Counted from the stretch's first letter, positions 26,914-36,128 are shown. The stretch: DNA of 64,000 nucleotides from Sphingobacterium spiritivorum (GCF_016725325.1 NZ_CP068083.1:1860001-1924000); one strand, 5' to 3'. A program made the numbers and translations. Notes: generated by a model not told the origin, from the letters alone.

Positions 26914-29394
26914 ATGGATAAATTAGGGCAATACCATAAGAAGCGCAATTTCAAGGAAACGTCGGAACCAAAAGGAGCCACAAGTTTGGATAAACCGGCT
27001 AAACTACGATTTGTGGTGCAGCGTCATCATGCAAGTCGTCTTCATTATGACTTTCGTCTGGAGTTGGGGGGAGTGCTCAAAAGCTGGGCAGTGCCGAAAG
27101 GTCCTTCTCTTTTTCCGCAGGATAAGAGACTTGCGGTGCAGGTGGAAGATCATCCTGTCGATTATGCCAGCTTTGAAGGAGAGATTCCTAAAGGAAACTA
27201 CGGCACCGGGACTGTTTCTATATTTGACGAAGGCTATTTTCAGCCTTTGGAGAATGGCAACGAGAAAAGTCTGTTGGATGATATAGAGCAAGGTTCAGTT
27301 AAATTTATTCTTCATGGAAAAATACTAAAAGGAGAGTTTGCCCTAGTACGTATAAAAGATGGAGATGGTAAATCGTGGCTGTTGATCAAACACAAAGATA
27401 AGTTCGCCGTAGATAAACCGTACAATGCTGAAGAATATGTCAGTAAGAAGATTAAGGATCAAGGAGAACAGTATAAAAAGAAGCCTGCAAAGACATCAAA
27501 AGAGAAATCAAAATTGTCTGCTTCACCTGCTAAAAATGCAAAGGTGGAACTGCTGGAACCTCTTCCCATGTTAACCCGACTCACTACAGATTTACCAGAT
27601 GAAGAGGGCTGGTTGTATGAAAAAAAATACGATGGCTTCCGGATAATCGCAGTTAAGACCTCTGAAAACGTTGTTTTATATTCCCGTAATGGAAAACAGA
27701 TGAATAAGCTATTCCCGAGTATCGTCAAAGCGGTGTCGGCTCTTGAACGTGATGTCTGGCTGGACGGAGAAGTTGTCATAGAAGATAAAAATGGGAAAGC
27801 TCAGTTCCAGCTTTTGCAGAGTGGAGAGCCTTTGCCTCCTTCTCTCGTAATTCGGTATTATATTTTTGATCTGCTAAGTCTGGATGAAAATGATCTGAGT
27901 CAATATCCATTGAAGGAGCGAAAGGATCTGCTTCAATTGCTATTAAAAGGAGTGAAAAAATCTGTACTAACGCCTGTTGAAGCTTTGACAGGAACGGTTT
28001 CAAAAATCCGGAAACAGGCTGAAAAGCAGGGTTGGGAAGGAGTCGTAGCAAAAGATACAGAGAGTTTGTACCATGCCGGTAAACGAAGTAGCCAGTGGCT
28101 TAAAGTAAAGTTCCGGAAAACTCAGGAAGCAGTAATCTGCGGATATACAAAGCCTCAGGGAAGCCGTTCCTTTTTTGGTGCTTTAGTGTTAGGATATTAT
28201 GAAAAGGAGCAATGGATTTACCTTGGAAACTGTGGAACAGGATTTACAGAGGATCTTTTAAAAGATATTTTTGATAAACTAAAGGATAACAGGAAATCAG
28301 GAAAACCTTTTGACCCGAAAGTCATTGTAGCAAAAGAAAAGGAAGTGACCTGGGTGAAGCCTGCTTTGGTATGCGAAGTCTATTATTCCGAATGGACAGC
28401 TGACAAGCATCTTCGTCATCCTGTTTTTAAAGTGTTGCGTATGGATAAGAATGTGAAGGATGTACAGGTAGAGCGCCCTGAAGAAGAGCTGGTGAAAGAT
28501 AAGGTGATTACAGTTGATCGCCATCAGGTAAAGCTTACTAATCTGGACAAGGTATATTGGCCATCAGATGGATTTACTAAGGGAAAATTGTTAGCATATT
28601 ATGAGAAATACGGAGATCTTCTGTTACCCTATCTCAAAGATAAACCGATCTCCATGCACCGTTTTCCAAATGGGATAGAAGAAAAGAGTTTTTTTCAAAA
28701 GGATGTGGACGTAAAGCAGATTCCGGACTGGTTGCGCACTGTTTCCATGTATTCTGAAAGTACAGATAAGGATATCGATTATCTGATCTGTAATAATAAG
28801 GCAACGCTGCTTTACATTGCGAATTTAGGATCTATCGAAATTAATCCCTGGCTGTCTACCTATCAAAAGAAAGAATACCCGGACTTTGCCGTGTTGGATC
28901 TGGATCCCAACGGCGCTGATTTTGAGGTCTTGATTGATGTCGCCAGAACGGCTCATCGTCTCTTTAAACAGGCAGGTGTGACAGATTATATTAAGACTTC
29001 CGGATCTACAGGATTGCATATATACATGTATGTAAACAGAAAATATACCTATGATGTAGTTCGTGATTTTATACAGTTTATCGCAGAGATGATCCATGAA
29101 GAACATCCGGACACAACGAGTCTGATCAGGGATCCACAGAAAAGAAAGGGTCTCATATATCTGGATTATCTGCAAAACCGGAGGGGACAGACTATTGCAT
29201 CGCCTTACTCTGTGCGCCCCAAGCCAGGAGCTACTATCAGTACGCCTTTACATTGGAAAGAAGTAAAGGAAGGTCTGGATATAAAACAATTTAATATAAC
29301 TTCTATTGCTGGTCGTCTTGAAAAAAAAGAAGATCCATGGAAGGATATTTTTGAGCATCCTGCTGATATCAAAAAGGCATTAGAGAAATTTTAA
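26914..29394 (+). CDS. ligD: ATP-dependent DNA ligase D (NHEJ), three-domain
   Basis: 826 residues in the order phosphoesterase, ligase, polymerase. Residues about 30-165: 3'-phosphoesterase (RHHASRLHYDFRLELGG). About 215-515: ATP-dependent ligase with adenylated Lys238 in KYDGFR. About 530-820: primase-like polymerase with the metal-binding DLD in FAVLDLDPNGADF and SGSTGLHIYMY. It processes and seals double-strand breaks together with Ku. A Lys/Ser-rich linker sits at about 185-212. It converges on the ku gene, and the two stop codons overlap by four bases, so the 3' ends interlock. Confidence 0.96.
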   Translation: MDKLGQYHKKRNFKETSEPKGATSLDKPAKLRFVVQRHHASRLHYDFRLELGGVLKSWAVPKGPSLFPQDKRLAVQVEDHPVDYASFEGEIPKGNYGTGTVSIFDEGYFQPLENGNEKSLLDDIEQGSVKFILHGKILKGEFALVRIKDGDGKSWLLIKHKDKFAVDKPYNAEEYVSKKIKDQGEQYKKKPAKTSKEKSKLSASPAKNAKVELLEPLPMLTRLTTDLPDEEGWLYEKKYDGFRIIAVKTSENVVLYSRNGKQMNKLFPSIVKAVSALERDVWLDGEVVIEDKNGKAQFQLLQSGEPLPPSLVIRYYIFDLLSLDENDLSQYPLKERKDLLQLLLKGVKKSVLTPVEALTGTVSKIRKQAEKQGWEGVVAKDTESLYHAGKRSSQWLKVKFRKTQEAVICGYTKPQGSRSFFGALVLGYYEKEQWIYLGNCGTGFTEDLLKDIFDKLKDNRKSGKPFDPKVIVAKEKEVTWVKPALVCEVYYSEWTADKHLRHPVFKVLRMDKNVKDVQVERPEEELVKDKVITVDRHQVKLTNLDKVYWPSDGFTKGKLLAYYEKYGDLLLPYLKDKPISMHRFPNGIEEKSFFQKDVDVKQIPDWLRTVSMYSESTDKDIDYLICNNKATLLYIANLGSIEINPWLSTYQKKEYPDFAVLDLDPNGADFEVLIDVARTAHRLFKQAGVTDYIKTSGSTGLHIYMYVNRKYTYDVVRDFIQFIAEMIHEEHPDTTSLIRDPQKRKGLIYLDYLQNRRGQTIASPYSVRPKPGATISTPLHWKEVKEGLDIKQFNITSIAGRLEKKEDPWKDIFEHPADIKKALEKF

Positions 29395-30152
29395 GCTAAA
29401 CTTGCTTTCAGCTGAGCCAACAGATCTGCTGCTTTTGTATTTTCTACAGTCATCTTTCGGATAGTTGCCCTTTTGCCTTTGTCTTTCTGTTTGATGATTT
29501 TAAGCAAATCTCGCGTATATTCATTTTTATATCCGGAGATATCAAAGCTATGGCTATGTTGTTTGATAAGTTGTAAGGCCATATCCATTTCTTCTTTTTT
29601 GATTCTGGAAGTTCCCGGAATTTTTAATTCTTCAGGGGAGCGGATTTCTTCTTCAAATCGAAGTTTATTGAGCAACAGCATATTTTGGTAGGGTTTTATA
29701 ATGACCAGATTCTCAATATTACGCATAACAAAGGATCCTAAACCAGCAGTTTTGCTTTTTTCTAATCCTTTCAAGAGCAATTGATAGGTTTTATCTCCCC
29801 CCTTCTGCGGCTCTAAATAATAGGGAGTATCAAAATAGATACTATCTATTTCTTCCAGTTTAACAAAGGACTGGAGATTGATCATTTTATTTTTTTCAGG
29901 ACTTGCATCCTCAAAGTCAGCCTCTTCAAGAACTATATATTTGTCTTTCAGCATATATCCTTTGACAATATTTTCCCAGGCGACTTCTTTTCCAGTCTTC
30001 TCATTCACCCTTTTGTACTTAATGTTTGACTTGTCTTTCCGATCTAACATATCCAGATCCAGTGAACTGCTTTGCGTGGCACTGTATATCTTAACCGGAA
30101 TATTTACTAGTCCAAAGCCTATTGCTCCTGTCCAAATTGCTCTCATACTCAT
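29391..30152 (-). CDS. ku: Ku homodimer protein, non-homologous end joining
   Basis: 253 residues, normal for bacterial Ku. The start MSMRAIWTGAIGFGLVNIPVKIYSAT and the central WENIVKGYMLKDKYIVLEEADF are signatures of the family. It forms a ring on DNA ends and recruits LigD. The C-terminus is short and basic (KGKRATIRKM). It is convergent with ligD, not co-transcribed with it, so their levels are set by separate promoters. Upstream lies a 393-base gap shared with the ECF sigma gene. Confidence 0.96.
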   Translation of the reverse strand: MSMRAIWTGAIGFGLVNIPVKIYSATQSSSLDLDMLDRKDKSNIKYKRVNEKTGKEVAWENIVKGYMLKDKYIVLEEADFEDASPEKNKMINLQSFVKLEEIDSIYFDTPYYLEPQKGGDKTYQLLLKGLEKSKTAGLGSFVMRNIENLVIIKPYQNMLLLNKLRFEEEIRSPEELKIPGTSRIKKEEMDMALQLIKQHSHSFDISGYKNEYTRDLLKIIKQKDKGKRATIRKMTVENTKAADLLAQLKASLA

Positions 30153-30545
30153 ATAAACAATGTAATGGATAGAAGGTTTCAGTGTATGCGGTTGATTTTT
30201 AATGTTTTGAAGAGAAGTCTAAAAGACTGTTTTGTATTATTAAATAGACATTTAGAGCTGTATACGCCTGTACCAAATTCTTCTCTATGTTTTAGTTGCC
30301 AAAATTTTCAATTTCATCGGGGTTAAATACGCGTATAAATACGTATCTGCCTTGCTGATAATTGGGCTTTTTAAACTCCATGGGGAAGGGCGTTTGTTTA
30401 ACCAAAAGTTTATAGGTATTTATACGCTTTTTGAAAGAAAAAAACCACTTGTTTTAGCATGGCCTTTGAATAATGTCTTGCGATGATTCAACAAAATAGA
30501 GTTAACGGTAATATGCTTCAAAGCGGAAATAAAAAATCTACTATT
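30153..30545. promoter_or_regulatory. Divergent regulatory region between ku and the ECF sigma gene
   Basis: No gene was found here. It holds two sites of the shared palindromic motif: CGTATAAATACG at 30332-30343 and GGTATTTATACG at 30415-30426. The first is 180 bases before ku, the second 120 before the sigma gene. Auto-regulation of the sigma factor and control of Ku through these is an inference. Confidence 0.5.
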
Positions 30546-31049
30546 ATGACTAGAAACGAATTTAATACTCAGGTTATGGAGCAAACAAATGAACTCCGGA
30601 GCTTTGCAAAACGCTTTACAAAAGATAATGAAGAAATCAACGATCTTCTTCAGGAGACGTTTCTCAAAGCTGTGACCTACTTTCAAAATTTTAAAGAGGG
30701 AACTAATCTTAAAGGTTGGTTATACACTATTATGAAGAATACCTTCATAAATGGTTATCGCAGAGTTTCTAAAACACAGTCATTCATTACAACCGAGGAA
30801 GAGGTGAGTTCTTCACAGATGTATTTTTCAGCTGTTCATAACTGGGGAGAAAATAAATTTGTAATGGACGATATCCAACAAGCTCTTTCCGAACTGGATA
30901 AAGGCTGTTATGTACCTTTCACTATGTATTTTGAAGGATATAAATACTACGAGATTGCAGAGCATCTGAATTTGCCTGTGGGGACGGTCAAAACGCGGAT
31001 TCATATGGCAAGAAAAAAATTGAAGAATGTTTTAGCCGTTTATCAATAA
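30546..31049 (+). CDS. ECF-type RNA polymerase sigma factor
   Basis: 167 residues from the Met at 30546 (MTRNEF); a start 21 codons upstream would add a polar stretch unlike the family. Region 2 contains DLLQETFLKAVTYFQNFKEGTNLKGWLYTIMKN. Region 4 contains YYEIAEHLNLPVGTVKTRIHMARKKLK, the helix-turn-helix that reads the -35 element. No anti-sigma factor is adjacent, so activity may be set by transcription or by an unlinked partner. It sits inside the stress-gene run, with motif sites upstream, making it a candidate controller of that run. Confidence 0.9.
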   Translation: MTRNEFNTQVMEQTNELRSFAKRFTKDNEEINDLLQETFLKAVTYFQNFKEGTNLKGWLYTIMKNTFINGYRRVSKTQSFITTEEEVSSSQMYFSAVHNWGENKFVMDDIQQALSELDKGCYVPFTMYFEGYKYYEIAEHLNLPVGTVKTRIHMARKKLKNVLAVYQ

Positions 31050-31075
31050 TATATATAATTATACCATTTTTCTTT

Positions 31076-31116
31076 TCCCTCAGGCACTGGCTGTTTACAG
31101 TCTTTAGCTTGAGGGA
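31076..31116 (+). terminator. Terminator of the sigma factor gene
   Basis: Ten-base arms TCCCTCAGGC / GCTTGAGGGA (one G-T wobble), 21-base loop, followed by seven Ts. Confidence 0.75.
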
Positions 31117-31167
31117 TTTTTTTCCTGATCTATCCTCCAGATCACAAATGATATGTCTTCGTAAAAT

Positions 31168-32217
31168 CTATGCTGAAGGAAGAGATAAAAGAAACTTTAA
31201 AAAGGATTTTTCTGCAATTTCTGTGAGCGTGAACTTGTCTGTGTTTTTCTTTACTATACGATTGAGTACAGGTGTCAGACGCTGATCCAGATATTGATTT
31301 TGTAATTCAGGATGAATATAATAGTTCCGCGTGACAGTTCGTGTATTTCCTAATTTTGAAGCGACCTCGTCTATAATATGAACCAAATTCTTTTTTCGTT
31401 CTGTTTCAGTTTCAGCAACTGGTATCCCGGCCATGACCATTAATGCGAGCGTACATCCCGCCCATGTTCTGAAATCTTTGCACGTATAATCGTCCTTCAT
31501 GGATTCCTTCAGATAGGAGTTGATATCGCCCGAGTCTAACCGTACAATTTCACCATTCTTGTTATAATATTGAAAGAGTTCCTGACCGGGTATATCTTTA
31601 ATGTTTTTCAACATTTTTACCAGTTTAGGTTCTTTGAGATACACTTGTTGGACGACACCTTTCTTTCCTTTGAATTTGAAAAAAACTTTGTTGCTTTCGA
31701 TTTTAATATGTTTGTTTTTCAGTGTTGTCAACCCAAATGATCCATATTCCTGCTCGTAAGCTTTATTGCCTGCTCTGATGTAAGTGTGACTCATGATGTT
31801 TACAGCTATGGCACATACTTTCTCTTTTGTGAGTTTCTTGCGTCTCAGATCTTTCTTTAACTGAACTCTCAAAAGTTTCAGTTTTCTTGCAAACCCTTCC
31901 AGGCGATCAAATTTTTTCAGATTTCTGAAGGCAGACCAGTCATTGTGATAGCGATATTGCTTACGGCCGTGAGCATCTATACCCGTGGCCTGTATGTGTC
32001 CGTTTGCCTGAGTGCAGATCCAAACCTTTTGCCATGCAGGAGGCAGTACTAATGCCCGGATACGGTCTAATACCTTCTTGTCAGCTATTTTACCTTTATC
32101 TGAAAAGTAAACGAATTTTCCGTTTTTCTCTTTTCGGGTATATCCGGGCTGCTTATCGGATACATATCTAAGCTTGATATCTAGTGCCGCATGTGGCAAG
32201 GGGGCTGAGGTCTTCAT
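31168..32217 (-). CDS. DNA topoisomerase IB
   Basis: 349 residues from the Met at 32217 (MKTSAPLPHAAL); the frame extends 12 codons further. The N-terminal topo IB domain shows KNGKFVYFSDKG and LPPAWQKVWIC. The C-terminal catalytic domain contains an active-site Arg in CKDFRTWAGC and the nucleophile Tyr in VTRNYYIHPELQ. It relaxes supercoils by a covalent 3'-phosphotyrosyl intermediate. Bacterial versions are patchily distributed. It lies 89 bases downstream of the DUF7218/Rho_N gene on the same strand and is likely co-transcribed with it. Confidence 0.93.
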   Translation of the reverse strand: MKTSAPLPHAALDIKLRYVSDKQPGYTRKEKNGKFVYFSDKGKIADKKVLDRIRALVLPPAWQKVWICTQANGHIQATGIDAHGRKQYRYHNDWSAFRNLKKFDRLEGFARKLKLLRVQLKKDLRRKKLTKEKVCAIAVNIMSHTYIRAGNKAYEQEYGSFGLTTLKNKHIKIESNKVFFKFKGKKGVVQQVYLKEPKLVKMLKNIKDIPGQELFQYYNKNGEIVRLDSGDINSYLKESMKDDYTCKDFRTWAGCTLALMVMAGIPVAETETERKKNLVHIIDEVASKLGNTRTVTRNYYIHPELQNQYLDQRLTPVLNRIVKKNTDKFTLTEIAEKSFLKFLLSLPSA

Positions 32218-32306
32218 AAATAAATTACAGCTTTGAAAAATAAGACCCCACATCTTTTAAAAATGCAGGGTCAAGGTTACTGTTGTGTTATTGTAATTGA
32301 TCGATT

Positions 32307-32555
32307 TCAATGATTTCTTATAGCATCAATAAGTTTGCTTTTATTCATGCTATGTCTTCCTTTTATTCCAATTTTTTTGGCTTCAGCCAAAAGCTCAGAT
32401 TTTTTGCGGTCATCAAGATCACTACTTTTTCCACCCTTCCGGCTGGCATCAGGCGTATTGGCAATACGTGCTGCTTTTTCTTTACTCATGCCTTTATGGC
32501 GCAGAGCTTCGTATTTTTCATCATCCTTGATTTGATTTCCGTGATCTTTGCTCAT
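32307..32555 (-). CDS. Small basic protein with DUF7218-like start and Rho N-terminal domain
   Basis: 82 residues. The first half (MSKDHGNQIKDDEKYEALRH, MSKEKAARIANTPDAS, then RKGGKS) fits a small family often seen with stress genes. The second half (KKSELLAEAKKIGIKGRHSMNKSKLIDAIRNH) is a SAP-like Rho_N fold that binds nucleic acid. A role in DNA or RNA protection is plausible but inferred. It heads the likely operon with topoisomerase IB and has the 16-bp motif 71 bases upstream. Confidence 0.8.
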   Translation of the reverse strand: MSKDHGNQIKDDEKYEALRHKGMSKEKAARIANTPDASRKGGKSSDLDDRKKSELLAEAKKIGIKGRHSMNKSKLIDAIRNH

Positions 32556-32625
32556 GATTGATACATTAAAGAAAACTATAAATCTATAACGGCAAGCCCC
32601 GATGTTTGTTTAGGAGATAATAACG

Positions 32626-32641
32626 AACAGGTATTATTCTT
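32626..32641. repeat. 16-bp motif AACAGGTATTATTCTT, copy 2 (stress motif)
   Basis: Identical over 16 bases to 26194-26209. It lies between the stop of the lipocalin gene and the start of the DUF7218 gene (both - strand), in opposite orientation to its downstream gene compared with copy 1. This suits a symmetric regulator site more than a directional promoter. Confidence 0.6.
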
Positions 32642-32657
32642 GTGTTTTCACGTATTT

Positions 32658-33203
32658 TTACTTCGCAGAATCTTGCTGTACCCAGATCAATTTGTTCAGG
32701 TCATAGCCTGCTTCCTTGGCTTTAATCAGATATTCTCTTTTAATCTGATCCGGAAGAGTGGGGGTCCGTGAGAGGATCCACAGGTAGTCAAGATTTTTGC
32801 CGGCTATCAGCGCATATCGATATGCGGAATCAAGAGCTATGACATTGTATCCCGAATAAAACGGACCAAAAAAAGAGACTTTTAGCATTCCATTAGTAGG
32901 TTCGTCTACAAACTTAGCTTTTCCAATAGCTTCCTTTTGTTTACGTTCCACAGTATCAAAACCTGTATTCACGACTTTTATAGACCCATCTTTATGGAGA
33001 GAATAAGTGGCCGTTGTATTTTTAAGATTTTTCTCGAATTTAAAATCAAACCTAGCTATTTCGTACCATTTACCAAGATAACGGCTTTGATCAAAATTTT
33101 CTACAGCTTTCACATTTTCTGGAATGGTCTGGCATTGGATGAACAAAAAGGAAATAAGGGCGCAGATGATTAACAGGCAATTATAAGAGTATTTATTTTT
33201 CAT
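32658..33203 (-). CDS. blc: Bacterial lipocalin (Blc-like) lipoprotein
   Basis: 181 residues from the Met at 33203, chosen because it gives a lipoprotein signal with LISFLFIQC. The lipocalin fold is marked by YLGKWYEIARFDFKFEKNL (the GxW motif) and LDYLWILSRTPTLP. Outer-membrane lipocalins bind fatty acids or lysophospholipids and are induced in stationary phase or envelope stress in E. coli. The earlier start at 33287 would put a long hydrophilic stretch before the signal and is rejected. Confidence 0.92.
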   Translation of the reverse strand: MKNKYSYNCLLIICALISFLFIQCQTIPENVKAVENFDQSRYLGKWYEIARFDFKFEKNLKNTTATYSLHKDGSIKVVNTGFDTVERKQKEAIGKAKFVDEPTNGMLKVSFFGPFYSGYNVIALDSAYRYALIAGKNLDYLWILSRTPTLPDQIKREYLIKAKEAGYDLNKLIWVQQDSAK

Positions 33204-33348
33204 ATGTATGGTAAGTGTTTTATAAGATAACAACTGATAATGTAAACTGGTTTTCCTGAAAAACAGTAATTCCTGTAGCTTGTGCAATTTAAGGAATCCT
33301 TCTTATTTACTGCCATAATACACGATGGAGGTTTCGGAGTATAAGCCT

Positions 33349-33356
33349 TATATTTG
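33349..33356 (+). promoter_or_regulatory. -7 promoter element of the SulP gene
   Basis: TATATTTG fits TAnnTTTG and lies 10 to 17 bases before the ATG at 33366, which implies a very short leader. It also argues against the in-frame TTG at 33354 as a start. Confidence 0.55.
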
Positions 33357-33365
33357 CACTCATAT

Positions 33366-34898
33366 ATGAATTCTTTTCTCCCCTTCTTCGATTTTAAGCA
33401 AAAGGTCAACTATAGGATTGAGATCCTTGCAGGTCTTACTGTCGCTATGACTATGATTCCGGAATCTTTATCCTTTGCTATTCTGGCTGGATTGAGTCCG
33501 CTTACAGGCTTATATGCTGCATTTCTGATGGGACTGATTACAGCTGTGCTAGGAGGGCGCCCCGGAATGGTTTCCGGTGGAGCGGGAGCAACAGTGGTGG
33601 TGCTGATTGCTTTGGCGGCAACACATGGTGTGGAATATTTGTTTGCTGCGATCATTCTGGCGGGTGTACTTCAATTTTTAGTAGGGCTATTCCGCTGGGG
33701 TAAGTTTGTAAGACTTATTCCACAACCAGTAATGTATGGTTTTCTGAATGGTCTGGCTATCATTATATTTATGGCACAAATACATCAGTTTAAGGTGGTG
33801 GAGAATGGGGTTAGTCACTGGTTGTCCGGATCTGCTCTTTATATTATGGTCGGACTGACAGTACTGACGATGTTGATCGTGTATTTCTTTCCCAAAGTGA
33901 CCCGTACGATCCCTGCTTCATTGGTCGCAATTATGGTCATCTTCGTGATTGTGCTTGCCGGAGGTATAGAGACAAAGACTGTATCTGATATCGCATCCGT
34001 GAGCGGATCCCTTCCTGTTTTTCATATACCAACTGTTCCGATGACATGGGATACCTTACAGCTCGTATTTCCCTATGCACTGGTTATGGCAGGAGTAGGA
34101 CTGATTGAATCCTTGCTGACGCTTTCAATGGTGGATGAAATCACCAATACAAAAGGAAACTCAAACCGGGAAGCGATGGCACAGGGTACTGCGAATGTAG
34201 TGAATGGTTTCTTTGGAGGGATGGGCGGTTGTGCCATGGTCGCTCAGACTTTGGTAAATCTGAATGCCGGTTCCAGAGCCAGGCTTTCAGCCATAATAGG
34301 CGCATTGACTATATTGCTTATTATTCTGATTGGCAGTCCTGTTATTGAACGTATTCCCATGGCCGCTTTGGTAGGCGTGATGATAATGGTTTCTATAGGT
34401 ACCTTTCAGTGGGTTTCGGTACGGCTTGTGAATAAAATGCCTAAATCGGATATTTTTGTGGGCGTACTGGTAGCAGCTATAACCGTGCTGCTCCACAATC
34501 TGGCTTTGGCCGTTTTGGTGGGCGTGGTAATATCGGCTCTGGTGTTTGCCTGGGACAATGCCAAAAGGATTCGCGCCCGCAAGAGTATAGATGCGGAAGG
34601 TAATAAGATTTATGAAATAAATGGTCCGCTTTTCTTTGGATCAGCCGCTCATTTTACAGAAAAATTTGATGTATCTGAAGATCCGGATCAGATTATAATC
34701 GATTTTAAGGAAAGCCGGTTGGTCGACATGACTGCTATTGACGCAGTACATAAACTGACATCGAAATACGCGGAGAATGGGAAACGTGTCATATTACGGC
34801 ACCTGAGTGCAGATTCCCGTAAACTGCTTGCGGATGCGGCTGGTCTCATTGAGGTGAATGTAGAAGATGATCCTACATATAAAGTGATGCCCGAATAG
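33366..34898 (+). CDS. SulP-family anion transporter with STAS domain
   Basis: 510 residues from the ATG at 33366. About 10-14 hydrophobic segments (residues 20-400) begin with the SulP signature region NYRIEILAGLTVAMTMIPESLSFA, followed by GLSPLTGLYAAF. A C-terminal STAS domain (about 420-510, with IIIDFKESRLVDMTAIDAV) completes the protein. SulP proteins move sulfate, bicarbonate or other anions, coupled to Na+ or H+. The substrate cannot be read. It stands alone, with the DUF1905 gene 71 bases downstream on the same strand. Confidence 0.93.
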   Translation: MNSFLPFFDFKQKVNYRIEILAGLTVAMTMIPESLSFAILAGLSPLTGLYAAFLMGLITAVLGGRPGMVSGGAGATVVVLIALAATHGVEYLFAAIILAGVLQFLVGLFRWGKFVRLIPQPVMYGFLNGLAIIIFMAQIHQFKVVENGVSHWLSGSALYIMVGLTVLTMLIVYFFPKVTRTIPASLVAIMVIFVIVLAGGIETKTVSDIASVSGSLPVFHIPTVPMTWDTLQLVFPYALVMAGVGLIESLLTLSMVDEITNTKGNSNREAMAQGTANVVNGFFGGMGGCAMVAQTLVNLNAGSRARLSAIIGALTILLIILIGSPVIERIPMAALVGVMIMVSIGTFQWVSVRLVNKMPKSDIFVGVLVAAITVLLHNLALAVLVGVVISALVFAWDNAKRIRARKSIDAEGNKIYEINGPLFFGSAAHFTEKFDVSEDPDQIIIDFKESRLVDMTAIDAVHKLTSKYAENGKRVILRHLSADSRKLLADAAGLIEVNVEDDPTYKVMPE

Positions 34899-34969
34899 AC
34901 GTATTTATTTTTGATCCCCTTATTCGTTTATTTATCTTTAAGAATTGAAATTCTAAAACAGGTAAGACA

Positions 34970-35479
34970 ATGGGCTTTATTGCGGTCATTGATAAAATAG
35001 GTATTAATCCCTTTGTGTTTGTTCCTGAACTTGTTTTGCGGGAACTGATAACAGCAGCCGGTCAGCATAAAGGGAAAATTCCTGTATCGTTAACCATTGA
35101 TGGGATTGCTTTTACCCAGACATTAGTTAAGTATGCAGGCGAATGGCGCCTGTACATCAATGGCCCTATGCTCAAAGCTACAGGAAAAACTGTTGGAGAT
35201 ACGGCTGACTTTACGTTAGCATTTAATGCTGATAAACCTGAAATCCAGATACATCCACTTCTGGCAAAAGCTTTAACACAAAATTCAGAAGCAGAGGCTG
35301 TTTTTCGGACTTTAACTCCATCCCTGCAGTTGGAGATTATCCGTTATATATCTCATTTAAAACAGGAAGATAGTATTGTACGAAATGTCGGAAAAGCGAT
35401 AAACTTTTTGTTAGGAAAAGAAAGATTTATAGGTCGGGAGCCCATTAATATGAAAAAGGATGCTGACAGCCTGCTATAG
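34970..35479 (+). CDS. DUF1905 and YdeI/OmdA-domain protein
   Basis: 169 residues. The N-terminal half (IGINPFVFVPELVL, then KGKIPVSLTIDG) fits DUF1905, a small beta-barrel domain. The C-terminal half (EAVFRTLTPSLQLEIIRYI, then VGKAINFLLGKE) fits the bacteriocin-protection YdeI/OmpD-associated domain. Both halves are often fused like this. The molecular role is unknown. A hairpin follows the stop and is shared with the converging ferritin-fold gene. Confidence 0.82.
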   Translation: MGFIAVIDKIGINPFVFVPELVLRELITAAGQHKGKIPVSLTIDGIAFTQTLVKYAGEWRLYINGPMLKATGKTVGDTADFTLAFNADKPEIQIHPLLAKALTQNSEAEAVFRTLTPSLQLEIIRYISHLKQEDSIVRNVGKAINFLLGKERFIGREPINMKKDADSLL

Positions 35480-35491
35480 ATTGACCATAGA

Positions 35492-35521
35492 AAAGCGGAT
35501 TTTAATATTAAAACCCGCTTT
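35492..35521. terminator. Terminator between DUF1905 and YciF-like genes
   Basis: Thirteen-base arms with one mismatch (a T-G wobble on the - strand), loop ATAT, flanked by A/T-rich runs; it lies 26 bases before the - strand gene's stop. Confidence 0.65.
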
Positions 35522-35546
35522 AATCACAACTAAATACAGAATATCA

Positions 35547-36128
35547 TTATTCTGCTTTCGAATTTAAGTTTGTATCGGCGATGCCCGTTAAAGTTTCGTC
35601 ACAGCTTTTTTCCTCTTCGAGTGTCATTAATAAGAGCTTTAAGCTTTCTTTATTACCCAATACTTTTGCAAATGCAGCTAAGGTTCCGTAAGTAGCGATT
35701 TCATAGTGCTCTACTTTCTGTGCTGCCGCAATGATACCTGCATCTCTTACGTTGCCGACTTCTGTTTCTTCCATTATACTTTTGCCTTCTTCAATGAGCC
35801 CGGCCATGGCATCGCATTTCTCAGCTTTAGCTTTTTTACCAATTGATTCGAAGCATTTTTCTAAACGGGCGATATGTTCTTCCGTTTCTTTGAGGTGCTT
35901 CTGAATAGCTTTTTTAAGCTGCGGAGAAGTTGCATTTTTATCCATCTTGGGCAATGCTTTGGTCAGCTCTTTTTCTGCCCAATAGATATCTTTCAATCCG
36001 TCTTCAAATAAATCTGCCAGATCTTTAGCCGCTCCGGATTTAGCTTTAATTTTGGAATCTTCTTTATTTGAGGATTTCGCAGGTATAGTTTTTGATGCAC
36101 TGCTGCTTTTAGCTGTTGTAGTTGCCAT
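35547..36128 (-). CDS. YciE/YciF-like ferritin-fold stress protein (DUF892)
   Basis: 193 residues. A Lys/Ala/Ser-rich tail (about 1-35, SSKSASKTIPAKSSNKEDSK-like) precedes a DUF892 four-helix domain with LFEDGLKDIYWAEKELTKALPKM and HLKETEEHIARLEKCFESIG. E. coli YciE/F are induced by osmotic and stationary-phase stress and bind di-iron sites. The basic tail is longer than in E. coli and may bind DNA or polyanions; that is inferred. The start region shares a motif site at 36251 with the divergent BrkB gene. Confidence 0.92.
   Translation of the reverse strand: MATTTAKSSSASKTIPAKSSNKEDSKIKAKSGAAKDLADLFEDGLKDIYWAEKELTKALPKMDKNATSPQLKKAIQKHLKETEEHIARLEKCFESIGKKAKAEKCDAMAGLIEEGKSIMEETEVGNVRDAGIIAAAQKVEHYEIATYGTLAAFAKVLGNKESLKLLLMTLEEEKSCDETLTGIADTNLNSKAE

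Noticed and set aside
33354..33365. TTG start for the SulP gene
   Set aside because: It falls inside the TATATTTG promoter element; the ATG at 33366 fits the family start better.
1900..35010. Motif cores GTATTAAT near 1910, 5670 and 35000
   Set aside because: These lie within the SusC, SusD and DUF1905 coding sequences and are explained by codon choice, so they were not counted as regulatory sites.
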